From NCBI GenBank assembly GCA_026004735.1, contig BPJS01000001.1, forward strand, positions 1,054,001 through 1,118,000: a stretch of 64,000 nt of DNA, given 5' to 3'. Positions 19,201 through 29,413 of the stretch are shown here, one piece after another. Each line of letters opens with the position of its first letter. Within the stretch, counting starts at the first letter, position 1. A program made the translations under genes and the position numbers. Source of the DNA: Isosphaeraceae bacterium (GTDB taxonomy: Bacteria; Planctomycetota; Planctomycetia; Isosphaerales; Isosphaeraceae). The notes under the pieces are model-generated. The model did not search any database. It was given only the letters and a program-made list of their open reading frames with translations, and was not told the DNA's origin.

Positions 19201-20750
19201 ATGGCCTGCTGCTCGCGGGCCTCGGCGCGGCTCCGCTGAAGCGTGAGGTCGGTGTTGGCCCGGGTCAGCGCGGCGTTGGCGGTGGCCAGGTCGCGGTTCT
19301 TGCCCTCCAGGACCGAGGCGAACGTCGCCAGCCCAGCGGCGCCCAGGAGCATAAAGCCGGCGACCGACGCCGCCAGGCCGAGCTGCCAGCGACGCTTGCG
19401 CCGCTCCTCGGCGGCGCGGGCCTCGGCGGCGGCCTGGGCCAGCTCGGCCCGGCGCAGCCGATCCTGGACGCCCGCCCGATAGGCGGCGACCCGCGCGGCG
19501 ACGGCCCCCGCGTCCCGGGGCCGGGCCGCCGGCTCGGGGGCGAGACAGTCGCGGCACAACGCCAGCAGATCATCCGCGGGCCGAGAGTCCGGAGCCGATC
19601 GCGACGCCAAGGAGGGCGCGGGCCAGACCGCCTCAAGCCGCCCCAGCGCCTCGGTCAGGTCGCCCCGGGCCGCCTTCGCCTGAATCTCACCGGCCGTGCG
19701 GCCAGTGAACGCCGGACTACCGGTGAGCAGCTCGCAGAGGATCGACCCCAGGGCGAACACATCAGAGCGTTCGTCGATCAGGTCCACCTCGCCCCGCGCC
19801 TGCTCGGGGCTCATATACGCCGGCGTGCCCATGACCGAGCCGGCACGCGAGGCGTCCGTGTCGCCCCGCGCCGTCGCGATCACCGTCTGCTCACGCTCGA
19901 GGCCGGCGGCCGGGTCGTCGACCACGCCGCGGGGCAGGACCTTGGCCAGGCCCCAGTCCATGACCTGGACCTCGCCAAAGCTGCCGACCATGACGTTCGA
20001 CGGCTTCAGGTCGCGGTGAATGACCCCGCGGGCATGGGCGTAGGCGACGGTCTGGCAGATCGCCTCGAAGATCACCAGCAGATGTCCGACGTCCGTGGTC
20101 GGTCGTGCCTGGTCCGCAGCGTCGGCAGACGGGGCGTCCCCGGCTCCCCCGCCCTCGGTCGAGGAACCGGCAAGCGGCCCGCCCACGCCGGCGGCGCGGC
20201 GGTCGGCGAGGATCTGGGCCAGGGTGCGGCCCTTGACAAGCTTCATCGAGAAGAACGGCCGGCGGTCGGCCATCGTCCCCAGCTCATAAATCGGCACGAC
20301 CCCAGGGTGCTGCAATTGTCCGCCGATCTGCGCCTCCTCGACGAACCGGCGGACCATCTCGGGTTGGTCGCGATACTCGTCGCGGAGGACCTTGAGGGCG
20401 ACCTCGCGGTTGAGGTCGGGGTCGCGGCCCTTGAGCACAGCGCCCATGCCGCCGCGGCCGATCTCGCCGTCGATCCGGTACCGCAGCGTCGGATCGGCCG
20501 GGGCCGGGCCGAGCACCGGTGAAGGCTCCTCGCCGGGCTGGATCTCACGGAGGAGCACCCGGGGCACGTGGTTGATCGACTGGGCGATGGTCTCGAGCGC
20601 GCCGCGCTTGGGGTCGACGGTGGCGGCGGGGCCGGAGCGGGAGAGGCTCAGATCAGGCCCATCGAGGACAATCCTCAGCAGGCAGGCGGGGCAGGGGCCG
20701 TCGGCCGGCTTGAGGGCACCGCAGGTGGGGCAGGGGCTGACCGCGGACAT
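16245..20750 (-). CDS. Ser/Thr protein kinase with zinc-ribbon start and 13-unit TPR tail
   Basis: A 1501-residue protein in four parts. Residues 7-23 carry CxxC-x9-CxxC, a small zinc-ribbon-like motif. The kinase domain spans about 93-430, with the Gly loop GRGGMGAV (98-105), the VALK Lys at 120, HRDLKPSN from 245 and DWG at 265-267 in place of DFG; the APE-like segment reads AYMSPEQARGE. One transmembrane helix lies around residues 455-480 (GLAASVAGFMLLGAAGLATF). The rest is TPR-like, built from 13 near-identical 48-residue units of the type GRPDDALASYTRAVEIQERL, then less regular TPRs. The layout predicts a membrane receptor-like kinase with the TPR array outside the cytoplasm. Substrate and ligand are unknown. 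Large TPR kinases are abundant in planctomycetes. Confidence 0.9.
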   Translation of the reverse strand: MSAVSPCPTCGALKPADGPCPACLLRIVLDGPDLSLSRSGPAATVDPKRGALETIAQSINHVPRVLLREIQPGEEPSPVLGPAPADPTLRYRIDGEIGRGGMGAVLKGRDPDLNREVALKVLRDEYRDQPEMVRRFVEEAQIGGQLQHPGVVPIYELGTMADRRPFFSMKLVKGRTLAQILADRRAAGVGGPLAGSSTEGGGAGDAPSADAADQARPTTDVGHLLVIFEAICQTVAYAHARGVIHRDLKPSNVMVGSFGEVQVMDWGLAKVLPRGVVDDPAAGLEREQTVIATARGDTDASRAGSVMGTPAYMSPEQARGEVDLIDERSDVFALGSILCELLTGSPAFTGRTAGEIQAKAARGDLTEALGRLEAVWPAPSLASRSAPDSRPADDLLALCRDCLAPEPAARPRDAGAVAARVAAYRAGVQDRLRRAELAQAAAEARAAEERRKRRWQLGLAASVAGFMLLGAAGLATFASVLEGKNRDLATANAALTRANTDLTLQRSRAEAREQQAIDAVKRFRDAVADNPELKNNPALENLRKTLLKEPLAFFKTLRDQLQADHDTRPEALYRLAGVIHVQAHLNQEIGDPEDALRAHDEGLALYEQLVNRDPSNADYQSGLAITLGCRATNESATGRFDDALASHTRALEIFERLAAENPTVTQFQRELANSHNNIGLLLSATGRPADALASYTRALQIQERLAAENPTVTQFQSLLAMSHNNIGALLTETGRPDDALASYTRAVEIQERLVAENPTVTQFQGDLAGSHNNIGLLLSATGRPDDALASHTRAVEIQERLAAENPTVTQFQRDLASSHNNIGLLLSATGRPDDALASYTRAVEIQERLVAENPTVTQFQSHLARSHLNIGTLHNETGRPDDALTSFTRALEIFERLVAENPTVTQFQGDLASSHNNIGNLLSATGRPDDALASYTRALEILERLAVENPTVTQFQSHLGRIHNNIGLLLHATGRPDDALASHTRALKIQERLAAENPTVTQFQSELARSHHNIGVLLKETGRPDDALASYTRALKIQERLAAENPTVTQFQRDLALSHNNIGNLLHAAGRPDDALASYTRAVEIQERLVAENPTVTQFQRDLALSHNNIGNLLHAAGRPDDALASYTRAVEIQERLAAENPTGTQFQRDLAGSHHNIGVLMEETGRPDDALTSYSRALEILEPLAADNPTVTQFQRDLALSHNNIGVLMKETGRPDDALASYTRALEILERLAREHPENPDHASVLGVTLNNMASIELDARRWIAARAKLTQAITWQKKALAVQPNHPEYRQFLRGHLTNLIQAATALGNDAEAAEAQRALAELAATDPTQAALDARLAAVTGGAAPTDNAERLVLAQRAYDTKRFALAARLWGEALEADPTLAQDRQRQHAYNAACAAALAAAAQGRDAPPPDDAAGAMLRAQAIGWLWAELAIWAERLESATPAQRQAIAQTLAHWQRDPDLASVRGAAIDGLPESEREAWRALWLEVERLREQTEVR
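17030..18890 (-). repeat. 13 tandem 144-bp units inside the kinase gene
   Basis: The block encoding GRP(D/A)DAL recurs every 144 bases from about 17108 to 18836, giving 13 units in frame, each coding for 48 residues. Similarity is at DNA level: long identical stretches such as the bases around 17396-17445 and 17540-17589 (both coding NIGNLLHAAGRP) are shared exactly. Variation is concentrated in the codons between NIG and TGR (LLSAT, LLHAA, VLMKE, ALLTE) and at the end of each unit. This is a recently expanded or homogenised array and a likely site of copy-number variation. Confidence 0.9.
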
Positions 20751-21177
20751 CGTCCCGGGCCTCCGTCGCTCGATCGCTCGCCGGGGGTCGCCGCCAACCC
20801 CTGTCGCTTCGATTCCAAGGTTAATCCGGCCGGACCATCCCGGCGATCAAAAAATGGGAGCCTGTCCGCCCGCCACCGCCGCGACCAGGCTTCGGATCTC
20901 CTCCTCGATCATCTCCAGCGCCGGATTGCCGTGCGTGGCGGCGATCTCTTCGTCATCGGAGTGCCTCAGGTCGGCGGTTGTGGATGCGGCCGCCGCCCCC
21001 AGATTGGCGGACATCGGCCGCCTCCAGGTCGGCCACCGTGCGTCCGACTCTGAGGGCTTGCCGGCGATCGCCATCTCGACCTTAGGTACCGTTGGGGAAG
21101 TTCACCGTCTGAAGTCTCGACGGCAGAAGCCCTCTCGACCCCGTTCCCGATCAGCCCCCGGCTGCACTCTCCGCGGA
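20751..21177. other. gene-poor stretch upstream of the kinase gene
   Basis: These are 427 bases between the kinase start and the small basic protein gene. The only candidate frame is the doubtful one at 20847-21074. No terminator or inverted repeat was recognised. The kinase promoter should lie in the first part of this stretch, but no clear -35/-10 pair was seen. Confidence 0.35.
20847..21074 (-). CDS. doubtful small hypothetical protein
   Basis: A 75-codon frame (begins MAIAGKPSESDARW, ends EEEIRSLVAAVAGGQAPIF) lies upstream of the kinase gene on the same strand. The last 30 residues look like an amphipathic acidic helix and could be a real small protein or the end of a decayed gene. There is no convincing ribosome binding site, and an internal ATG (MSANLG) is equally possible. 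I do not recognise a family. It is listed only because the composition of its C-terminal part is protein-like. Confidence 0.2.
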   Translation of the reverse strand: MAIAGKPSESDARWPTWRRPMSANLGAAAASTTADLRHSDDEEIAATHGNPALEMIEEEIRSLVAAVAGGQAPIF

Positions 21178-21366
21178 TCAGTCTTCGGGCGGGGCGTCGA
21201 GCCAGGCTCGTTTCTGGGTCTCCTTGTGTTGCAGGATCTCCTTGGCCAACTGGCCGAACTCGCGGCGGCGTCGGTCGCCGTCGGGGTGAGGTCGGGGCGG
21301 TTGGCCGACCTGCTTCGCCCGCCGCTCGATCGACTGCGCTTTACGCTTCTTGCCCTTTGAGGCCAT
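21178..21366 (-). CDS. small basic hypothetical protein
   Basis: A 62-residue protein, strongly basic and predicted mostly helical (MASKGKKRKAQSIERRAK... FGQLAKEILQHKETQK), ending in an acidic tail DAPPED. AAGGGGA sits six bases before the ATG at 21366, a good Shine-Dalgarno, which decides the start over upstream in-frame codons. The N-terminal Lys/Arg cluster suggests nucleic-acid or ribosome binding, but I recognise no family and this is inference only. Confidence 0.55.
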   Translation of the reverse strand: MASKGKKRKAQSIERRAKQVGQPPRPHPDGDRRRREFGQLAKEILQHKETQKRAWLDAPPED

Positions 21367-21368
21367 GG

Positions 21369-21731
21369 TCATTCCCCTTCGATTAGCGTTGTCCCAACCG
21401 GGCAATGAACGACCTCCGCCTGCTGGACTCGCAACGCGACCGGACCGTACGGGGGGTTGCCGCGGGTTGCCTGGCCATCAGACTCCCCATGAGCCAGCAC
21501 GCCCGATGCAAACATCTGTGTAAAGGACGCGGATGAGCAGCCTTGGGTCATCTTGGCGATCAGCTCGACGGCCGATTCGGTCAGGCCCATGCTGTCGGCA
21601 ATTGTTGCGTTCCCGCGATGGACGGAGCGGCTGCGGTGAGGGAAGAGCGTGTCAAGGCGCCGGCTTTCAGCGCTGCCGTTCGCGGAAAGCGGCCGGTCGA
21701 AGCCACCCCGGTCGAACAGGTCAAGGCTCAT
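21369..21731 (-). pseudogene. possible gene remnant or doubtful 120-codon frame
   Basis: The frame ends two bases before the ATG of the small basic protein, which would be a natural operon arrangement. Its translation (FDRPLSANGSAESRRLDTLF, GLTESAVELIAKMTQ, CPVGTTLIEGE) has an uneven composition unlike the neighbouring genes, and two overlapping plus-strand frames are as long. I recognise no family. It may be a decayed gene or a chance frame; base composition in this patch is somewhat lower in third-position G/C than in the surrounding genes. Confidence 0.2.
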
Positions 21732-21823
21732 CGGGACTCAGCATGGCGTCGGAATGAACCTGCATCGCGGGTCGCGGCCCTGGATGAGACACCGTGAGGT
21801 CCGCACCGGTTCGCGCTGGCTGC

Positions 21824-24106
21824 TCAGTCCGCCTCGGCTTCGGCCAGGATCTTCCGGTACGCCTCGCGCGCGGCAACGTAGGCCGCCTTCGCGGCCGCCT
21901 TCTCATCCGGACGGATCGCCGGTTCTTTTTTCATCCAGCACTGGTCGACCGACTTGAGGCACCACTCGGCCGATCGGCGCGAGGCCCGGATCGGCTTGCC
22001 GGCGACCTCAACGAAGACCGGATTGGTGTGGCTCGACGGATAAATCCGCGCCGCCACCCAGCTCGAGCGCTCGATCGGAATCTCAAACGTGAGGCTCTGG
22101 ATCGATCCGTCCGCCTCGATCTCGCGTCGCGCCACCGGGTAACCGTTCACGACGATCTCAACGGGCACGCGTCGCGTCCCCTCGATCCGCGCCCGCTCCA
22201 GGTGCCAGTAGGGCTGCTGGTCGAGCGGCCGGGAGCGGATGGCCTTCGCCTGCTCGCTCGGTGTCGGGTCCAGCCGTGCCGCGGCGTCGAGCGTCACCGT
22301 GACGGTCCCAGGCAGCTCGAGGGCCAGCACGCTACCCTCGGTGCCCAGCTCCCGGCCGCCCACGTTGAAGTCGAGCAAGTGGCTCAACCCGTCGCTGACG
22401 TACGACCGCCCCTGCTTGACCCCCTCGGCCCAGGCGTCGAAGTCGAGCTTCCCGTCCGGCAGCTTGACGTAGACCCGCCCCAGGCCGACACGCTCGCCAT
22501 AAATGCAGGGAAAGTCCGTCTCGCCGCTGATCTTCGCCCGATAGCCGCAATTGAGCGTGTGATACCAGATGTTCAGCTCGTACGGAGCCGGCGTATCAAC
22601 CGACGAGATGAAATCGACCGCGTCATGGACCACGTCCACGATGAATTCATTCGCTCCGATGCCGTCGAACGGCGGAATCTCATAATTGGGCAGCTCCTTG
22701 GACTGGGTCTGCAAACCCCAGCCCGAGTGCGAGAAGCCGACCACGCCGCCCTGCTCCCGTCCCCACTGGAGCACCGGCAGGTCCCAGCTCGGCCATTCCT
22801 CGATCCGTGTCGTCCCGGGGTAGTCGTCCTCCTTCAGCCGGATCAGGCAGAGGTGGCCGGCATGTGAAGAGGGGAAGCCCGAAACCTCCACGTCGTACCG
22901 CATCAGATACTCAGGGGTCGACAGCTCGTGCAGCTTGCCCTCAAAAAACTGCTTCTGGAAGTACCAGCACGGGCCCCACGAAAGCACACACCCAACCTTC
23001 AGATCCTCGCCCAGGATCTGCCGCATCATGTCGGCCGGCATCACGCCCTCGGTCGGGCTTTCATAGTGCGCGCATCCGGCCGCGTGCACGTGGTGGTCGC
23101 CGGAGAACCACCGCCGCGCCGCCGGGTCGATCCACCGCTCGAGCCGGAACGCCTCGCGGTGATGCGTCGTCTCGGGCACGTTGATTTCCCGCCGCTGAAT
23201 CAGGTATTCGGGGCCTCGGGTCGTCTCCACCGAGTAGGTCCCCGGCGGCAGGCTGACCGTTTCGCCGCTGGCCCGGTAGATCTGGGGATGAAAGAAAAAA
23301 TCCGGTGCCAGCCGCCGGCTCTGCGCCGGATAAACCCGCCCCTGCGGATCGCGGATCACAAACGACGCCATCGTCGGCCGTCCCCGCTCGTCTTCGACGT
23401 CCAGCACAACCTCCACCGCCGGCCGGGCGGTGAACAGGATGTCGACGTCGGAGCGGAAGCCGAGGTCCTGTGTCCCCTGGCCCACGTCGAAGCTCAACCG
23501 GGCCTCGCGGTGGCCGGCGTCGCGGCTATAGACCTGGAGGATGCGGTACTCCAAGGGCAGGCCGGAGAGCGACTTGGCAAGCGGTCGGTCGTCGAACATC
23601 CGCACGTCCGCCCATCGGTCGCCGATCTCCTCCTTCGGAATGCTGACCGCAGGCTTGGGCGAGGCGGTCGATTGCTTATAAACCGGCGCAGCGTTCGGGC
23701 TCACAACCCGCAGCGGCGCCGTCACTCCCGCCTCATTGTGCACCTTGACCAGGAAAACCCGCCACCCGTGCTGGACCAGCTCGGGACGCGCCGGACCCGG
23801 CTGCGCCTTGACGCGGCTCTCCGGGTTGATCGCCACCCCCACCAGACAATGCCGATCCAGGATCTCCTGAATCGCCTGGACGCCGGCGGCCTGGTCCTCC
23901 ATCCGCCCGGCGGCCGCCAGTTCCGCTCGCTCCCCGGCTGCCAACGGCTGCCCGAGAAACTCCAGCGCTTCGGCAACCCGACGCGCCTGTGCCGCCAGCG
24001 GCTGCAACTCCACCCCCGTCACCCTCGGCAACTCGTCGGCCCGAGCCGCGCCCAGCAGCACGATCGCCAGCCCGGCACCTCGCCAGCGCCCACTCGTGTC
24101 GCGCAT
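21824..24106 (-). CDS. secreted CehA/McbA-type (PHP domain) metallohydrolase
   Basis: A 760-residue protein from the ATG at 24106, which follows GGAGGTGAGGCG; an ATG at 24139 is less well placed. A short hydrophobic signal peptide ends near ARADELP. The N-terminal third is a novel-looking domain followed by a beta-sandwich-like part (PPGTYSVETTRGPEYL, a carboxypeptidase-regulatory-like fold). The PHP-like metal site begins at SGDHHVHAAGC (about residues 336-344), with HHVH matching the HxH motif; GFSHSGWG and the following NEFIVDVVHDA supply further ligands. CehA/McbA relatives hydrolyse esters or carbamates, but in planctomycetes this family is large and substrates are unknown. The gene is divergent from the AsmA-like gene. 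Confidence 0.8.
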   Translation of the reverse strand: MRDTSGRWRGAGLAIVLLGAARADELPRVTGVELQPLAAQARRVAEALEFLGQPLAAGERAELAAAGRMEDQAAGVQAIQEILDRHCLVGVAINPESRVKAQPGPARPELVQHGWRVFLVKVHNEAGVTAPLRVVSPNAAPVYKQSTASPKPAVSIPKEEIGDRWADVRMFDDRPLAKSLSGLPLEYRILQVYSRDAGHREARLSFDVGQGTQDLGFRSDVDILFTARPAVEVVLDVEDERGRPTMASFVIRDPQGRVYPAQSRRLAPDFFFHPQIYRASGETVSLPPGTYSVETTRGPEYLIQRREINVPETTHHREAFRLERWIDPAARRWFSGDHHVHAAGCAHYESPTEGVMPADMMRQILGEDLKVGCVLSWGPCWYFQKQFFEGKLHELSTPEYLMRYDVEVSGFPSSHAGHLCLIRLKEDDYPGTTRIEEWPSWDLPVLQWGREQGGVVGFSHSGWGLQTQSKELPNYEIPPFDGIGANEFIVDVVHDAVDFISSVDTPAPYELNIWYHTLNCGYRAKISGETDFPCIYGERVGLGRVYVKLPDGKLDFDAWAEGVKQGRSYVSDGLSHLLDFNVGGRELGTEGSVLALELPGTVTVTLDAAARLDPTPSEQAKAIRSRPLDQQPYWHLERARIEGTRRVPVEIVVNGYPVARREIEADGSIQSLTFEIPIERSSWVAARIYPSSHTNPVFVEVAGKPIRASRRSAEWCLKSVDQCWMKKEPAIRPDEKAAAKAAYVAAREAYRKILAEAEAD

Positions 24107-24288
24107 CGCCTCACCTCCAGCCGCCCGATTCCCGGGCACTAGAAACTCAGGCTAGCGCGCCCCAAAGGCTCCAGCAACCATCACCTCACCATTCCGGCTG
24201 CGATTGCCGCCTTGGCCGTTCTCGGGTACCCTCCCCCCGCCGTTTGTCCCCGACGATCGCCGCCGCCGGTCCTTTCCAGGGGCAGCCG

Positions 24289-25578
24289 ATGCACCTCCCC
24301 TTGCCCGGCCCGCACATCCGACGCGCGTTGAAGCTCCTGGCTCTCCTGGCCGCCTGCTGGCTCTTGCTGCTGAATCTCCTACCCCGACTGGGAGTCCGCG
24401 ACCAGCTCGCTGCGCGGCTCGCCCGGCAACTCGGCCACCCCGTCCACCTCGGCTCGATCCGACTTACCTGGCTCGGCGCTGTCCAGCTTGCCGACCTCCA
24501 CGTCGGCTCCCCCCAACGCCCCTGGCTCAGCGCCCCCGAAGTCGCCGTCGACCTCGCCTGGCTCGACCTCCTCCAAGGCAACCCCGCCATCCGCTCTATC
24601 CATGCACGCCACGTTCACCTCGACCTCGAACGCAGCAAAACCGGTCAGCTCAACGTGTTGCCCCAACCCGACCCCCCATCTTCCGCACCCCCAACCTCCG
24701 ACCACCCAACCGATTCGACCGACTCCGAGCCGATCCGCCTGCTCCTCTCCGACTCGACCGTCGCCTTCCACGACCAACCCACCCAGACCCAGCTCAACCT
24801 AACCCAACTCCGCGCCGAGCTACTCTGGTCCCGCTCGGCCATCCACCTCGAGGACCTTTCGGCCTCCTTCAACGGCGGTCGCCTGGCCCTGGCCGCTCGG
24901 CTCGAATGGAGCCCGCACGCTGCCGCCAGCGGCGAGCTGCTCATCGAAAACGCCCAGATCGACCCCGCACTCCATGCCCTCGCCTACCTCATCCCCTTGG
25001 GCGACGCAGCCAGCCTCGCCACCGCCCGGCTCGACCTCCGCCTCCGGCTCCACACCCAGGCCAACTCCCTGCCCGACCTGCCCCACGCCCTGAACGGCCA
25101 GGGCCAACTGACCATCCGCCAGATGGAACCAGCGCCCCACTCCGTGCTCGCCCTCCTGATCGAACGCCTCAGCCCCCACAGCCGACCCGCCCCGGCCTCC
25201 CTGCAAGGCTCCTTTAGCCTCGACTCCGAAGGTCTCTCGACCCGCGACCTCCACCTGCGAATCGGTAATACCCCGATCCTCCTCACAGGCCGCACCAGCC
25301 TCGACGGCACCCTCGACTACACAATCCACGCACCCGGTCTAGCCGCCACGATCGATCGCTACGGCTCTCGTCTGCCCGACCGGGCCCGCCGCGCGATCCG
25401 CGAACTCGATCTCCCCAAGAAGATCGAACGCGCTGCCGATCTCCATCTCGGCGGTCGGGCGGGCGCGCCAAAACTCTCCCTCGCGGGTCCGCGATCCCCC
25501 GGCGAGCCTCTCCTTGACGCGGCCAGCCTCGAGCGCTTCGCCGAGCGGCTCCGCAACCGCGAGCCAACACGCCGCTGA
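24289..25578 (+). CDS. AsmA-like membrane-anchored protein
   Basis: A 429-residue protein from the ATG at 24289, preceded by AGGGG. An N-terminal transmembrane helix (about residues 12-32, ALKLLALLAACWLLLLNLLP) is followed by LGHPVHLGSIRLTWLGAVQLADLHVG, the AsmA/DUF748 type opening in which a beta-strand groove follows the anchor. The middle carries an acidic Pro/Ser linker (PPSSAPPTSDHPTDSTD) and the C-terminal half holds more beta repeats (LQGSFSLDSEGLSTRDLHLRIGNTPILLTGR). AsmA-like proteins are bridge-like lipid-transfer or outer-membrane biogenesis factors. It is shorter than E. coli AsmA (about 617 residues). The next gene starts 98 bases downstream on the same strand. Confidence 0.72.
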   Translation: MHLPLPGPHIRRALKLLALLAACWLLLLNLLPRLGVRDQLAARLARQLGHPVHLGSIRLTWLGAVQLADLHVGSPQRPWLSAPEVAVDLAWLDLLQGNPAIRSIHARHVHLDLERSKTGQLNVLPQPDPPSSAPPTSDHPTDSTDSEPIRLLLSDSTVAFHDQPTQTQLNLTQLRAELLWSRSAIHLEDLSASFNGGRLALAARLEWSPHAAASGELLIENAQIDPALHALAYLIPLGDAASLATARLDLRLRLHTQANSLPDLPHALNGQGQLTIRQMEPAPHSVLALLIERLSPHSRPAPASLQGSFSLDSEGLSTRDLHLRIGNTPILLTGRTSLDGTLDYTIHAPGLAATIDRYGSRLPDRARRAIRELDLPKKIERAADLHLGGRAGAPKLSLAGPRSPGEPLLDAASLERFAERLRNREPTRR

Positions 25579-25675
25579 TCTCCCCCCGTCCGCCTACCAC
25601 GACGCGCTCCCTCCCCAACCCCAGCGCGTCCTCCATTCCAGAACTCCCCGGACCTCTACACCAACGAGGCCCACC

Positions 25676-26227
25676 ATGCCCCCCCGCGCCTGGATCGCCC
25701 TGCTCAGCCTCTGGCCCGGTCTGGCCCAGATCTGGACCGGCCAAGAACTGCTCGGACTGCTCCTGGCCGCCTGCTTCAGCCTCAGCCTGAACGCCTCCAT
25801 CCTCAGCCACTTCGTCTGGACCGCCTGGCCCGGGCCCGCCTGGTCCGGCTTCCTGACTCTCCTCTCAGCCACAACCTGGATTTTCACCATGATTTACACT
25901 GTCTGGTGGCTCTGGCGACTGCACCCCGACCGCCACCGCCAGGAAATCGATCGCCTCTTCCGCGAAGCTCTCGAACTCTACCTTCAAGGCCGCTGGTCCG
26001 AGGCGCGGCAACGCTGCGAACTGATCCTCGCACGCGACGAGACCGACGCCGATTGCCTCATGCAGCTCGGCATGATCTACGTCCGCAGCGGCCACCCCGA
26101 CCTGGCCCAGTCCGTCTTCCGCCAATGCCTCGATCTGGAGGGGGGTCGCCGCTGGCGCTGGGAAATCTCTCAGGCCCTCCAACAGCTTGCCCAGCCCTCC
26201 GTGTCCCCCACCGCCTCCCAGCCCTGA
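25676..26227 (+). CDS. small membrane protein with C-terminal TPRs
   Basis: A 183-residue protein starting at 25676 after GAGG. Two or three hydrophobic helices come first (WIALLSLWPGLAQIWTGQELLGLLLAACFSL, then FTMIYTVWWLWRL), and the C-terminal half is two TPR units (FREALELYLQGRWSEARQRCELIL and DCLMQLGMIYVRSGHPDLAQSVFRQCLDL). No enzymatic motif is seen. The start at 25676 is chosen because the upstream extension overlaps the AsmA-like gene and is not protein-like. Confidence 0.72.
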   Translation: MPPRAWIALLSLWPGLAQIWTGQELLGLLLAACFSLSLNASILSHFVWTAWPGPAWSGFLTLLSATTWIFTMIYTVWWLWRLHPDRHRQEIDRLFREALELYLQGRWSEARQRCELILARDETDADCLMQLGMIYVRSGHPDLAQSVFRQCLDLEGGRRWRWEISQALQQLAQPSVSPTASQP

Positions 26228-26666
26228 CGCCTCCCATCCCCCCACCGGCCTGCTTCCGACCTCCTCCCAAAGCGCGACCGGCCGGCTCCCCAGACCGCGC
26301 CGGCCACCACGCCTGCCCTCTGAGGGACCGACTTGCGCCGAGGCGCCGACATCACGGTCCGAGGCGCCTACAATGTTTGCAGCAGGGCAGGCGGCCGCTC
26401 TTGACCCCATGCCCCACAATGTCTCATCCACCGCGGCGGCTCGAGCCGGTCCGGTGATCGGTTGGAGGTGTTGAATTCGGCCAACGAAATTCGGAAGATT
26501 CGACCTGAGCCACGCACCGCGCGCCGGGCCTGGCCGGATGTCCCGGGCGGCCGTCGTCGACCCCCGGCACCCACAGGCCCCCCCCGTTACCCTTCTTGCT
26601 CCTAACAACCTTCTGGTCCCAAGAATCCCCGGGGGCAACCCCCGGCCCTTCGGCGGAGTTGACGGC
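26228..26666. other. 439-base intergenic region upstream of clpC
   Basis: No gene is seen here. A local AT-rich island at about 26470-26500 holds a direct repeat (GAATTCGG at 26473 and AAATTCGG at 26487, 14 bases apart). It could be part of a stress promoter or operator for clpC, but it matches no consensus I know (no CtsR heptad, no CIRCE element). The rest is GC-rich and unstructured. Confidence 0.3.
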
Positions 26667-29174
<2,508 letters not shown>

Positions 29175-29194
29175 ACCACAGCCCCACCCCCCCA

Positions 29195-29231
29195 CGACGG
29201 TCGCGGCACCCCCCGCCGCGGCCGTCGTTTC
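29195..29231 (+). terminator. stem-loop terminator after clpC
   Basis: A 13-bp stem (arm 29195-29207, CGACGGTCGCGGC; arm 29215-29227, GCCGCGGCCGTCG) has one G-T wobble and a C-rich loop, and is followed by TTTCCTT. It lies 21 bases past the clpC stop, so it is a plausible intrinsic terminator. Confidence 0.7.
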
Positions 29232-29413
29232 CTTCCAACGAAATCCCCGGCGCAGCCCCACCAGCGCTGAATCGGCGATCGTTCAACGGAATCGTTCCGA
29301 CGGGCCAATTCCCACACCGCACCGCGGATCGACTCCGCGGCTGAGGGGCAAGGGCGACCGATCTCGTAGAGAGATCTCCACCGCATCCCCGCGGATCGGC
29401 CCGCGATCCATCC

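Noticed and set aside
29322..29376. Two short hairpins (29322-29340 and 29360-29376) downstream of the MMPL gene
   Set aside because: Stems of 7 and 6 bp without a T-run on the minus strand; too weak to call as terminators.
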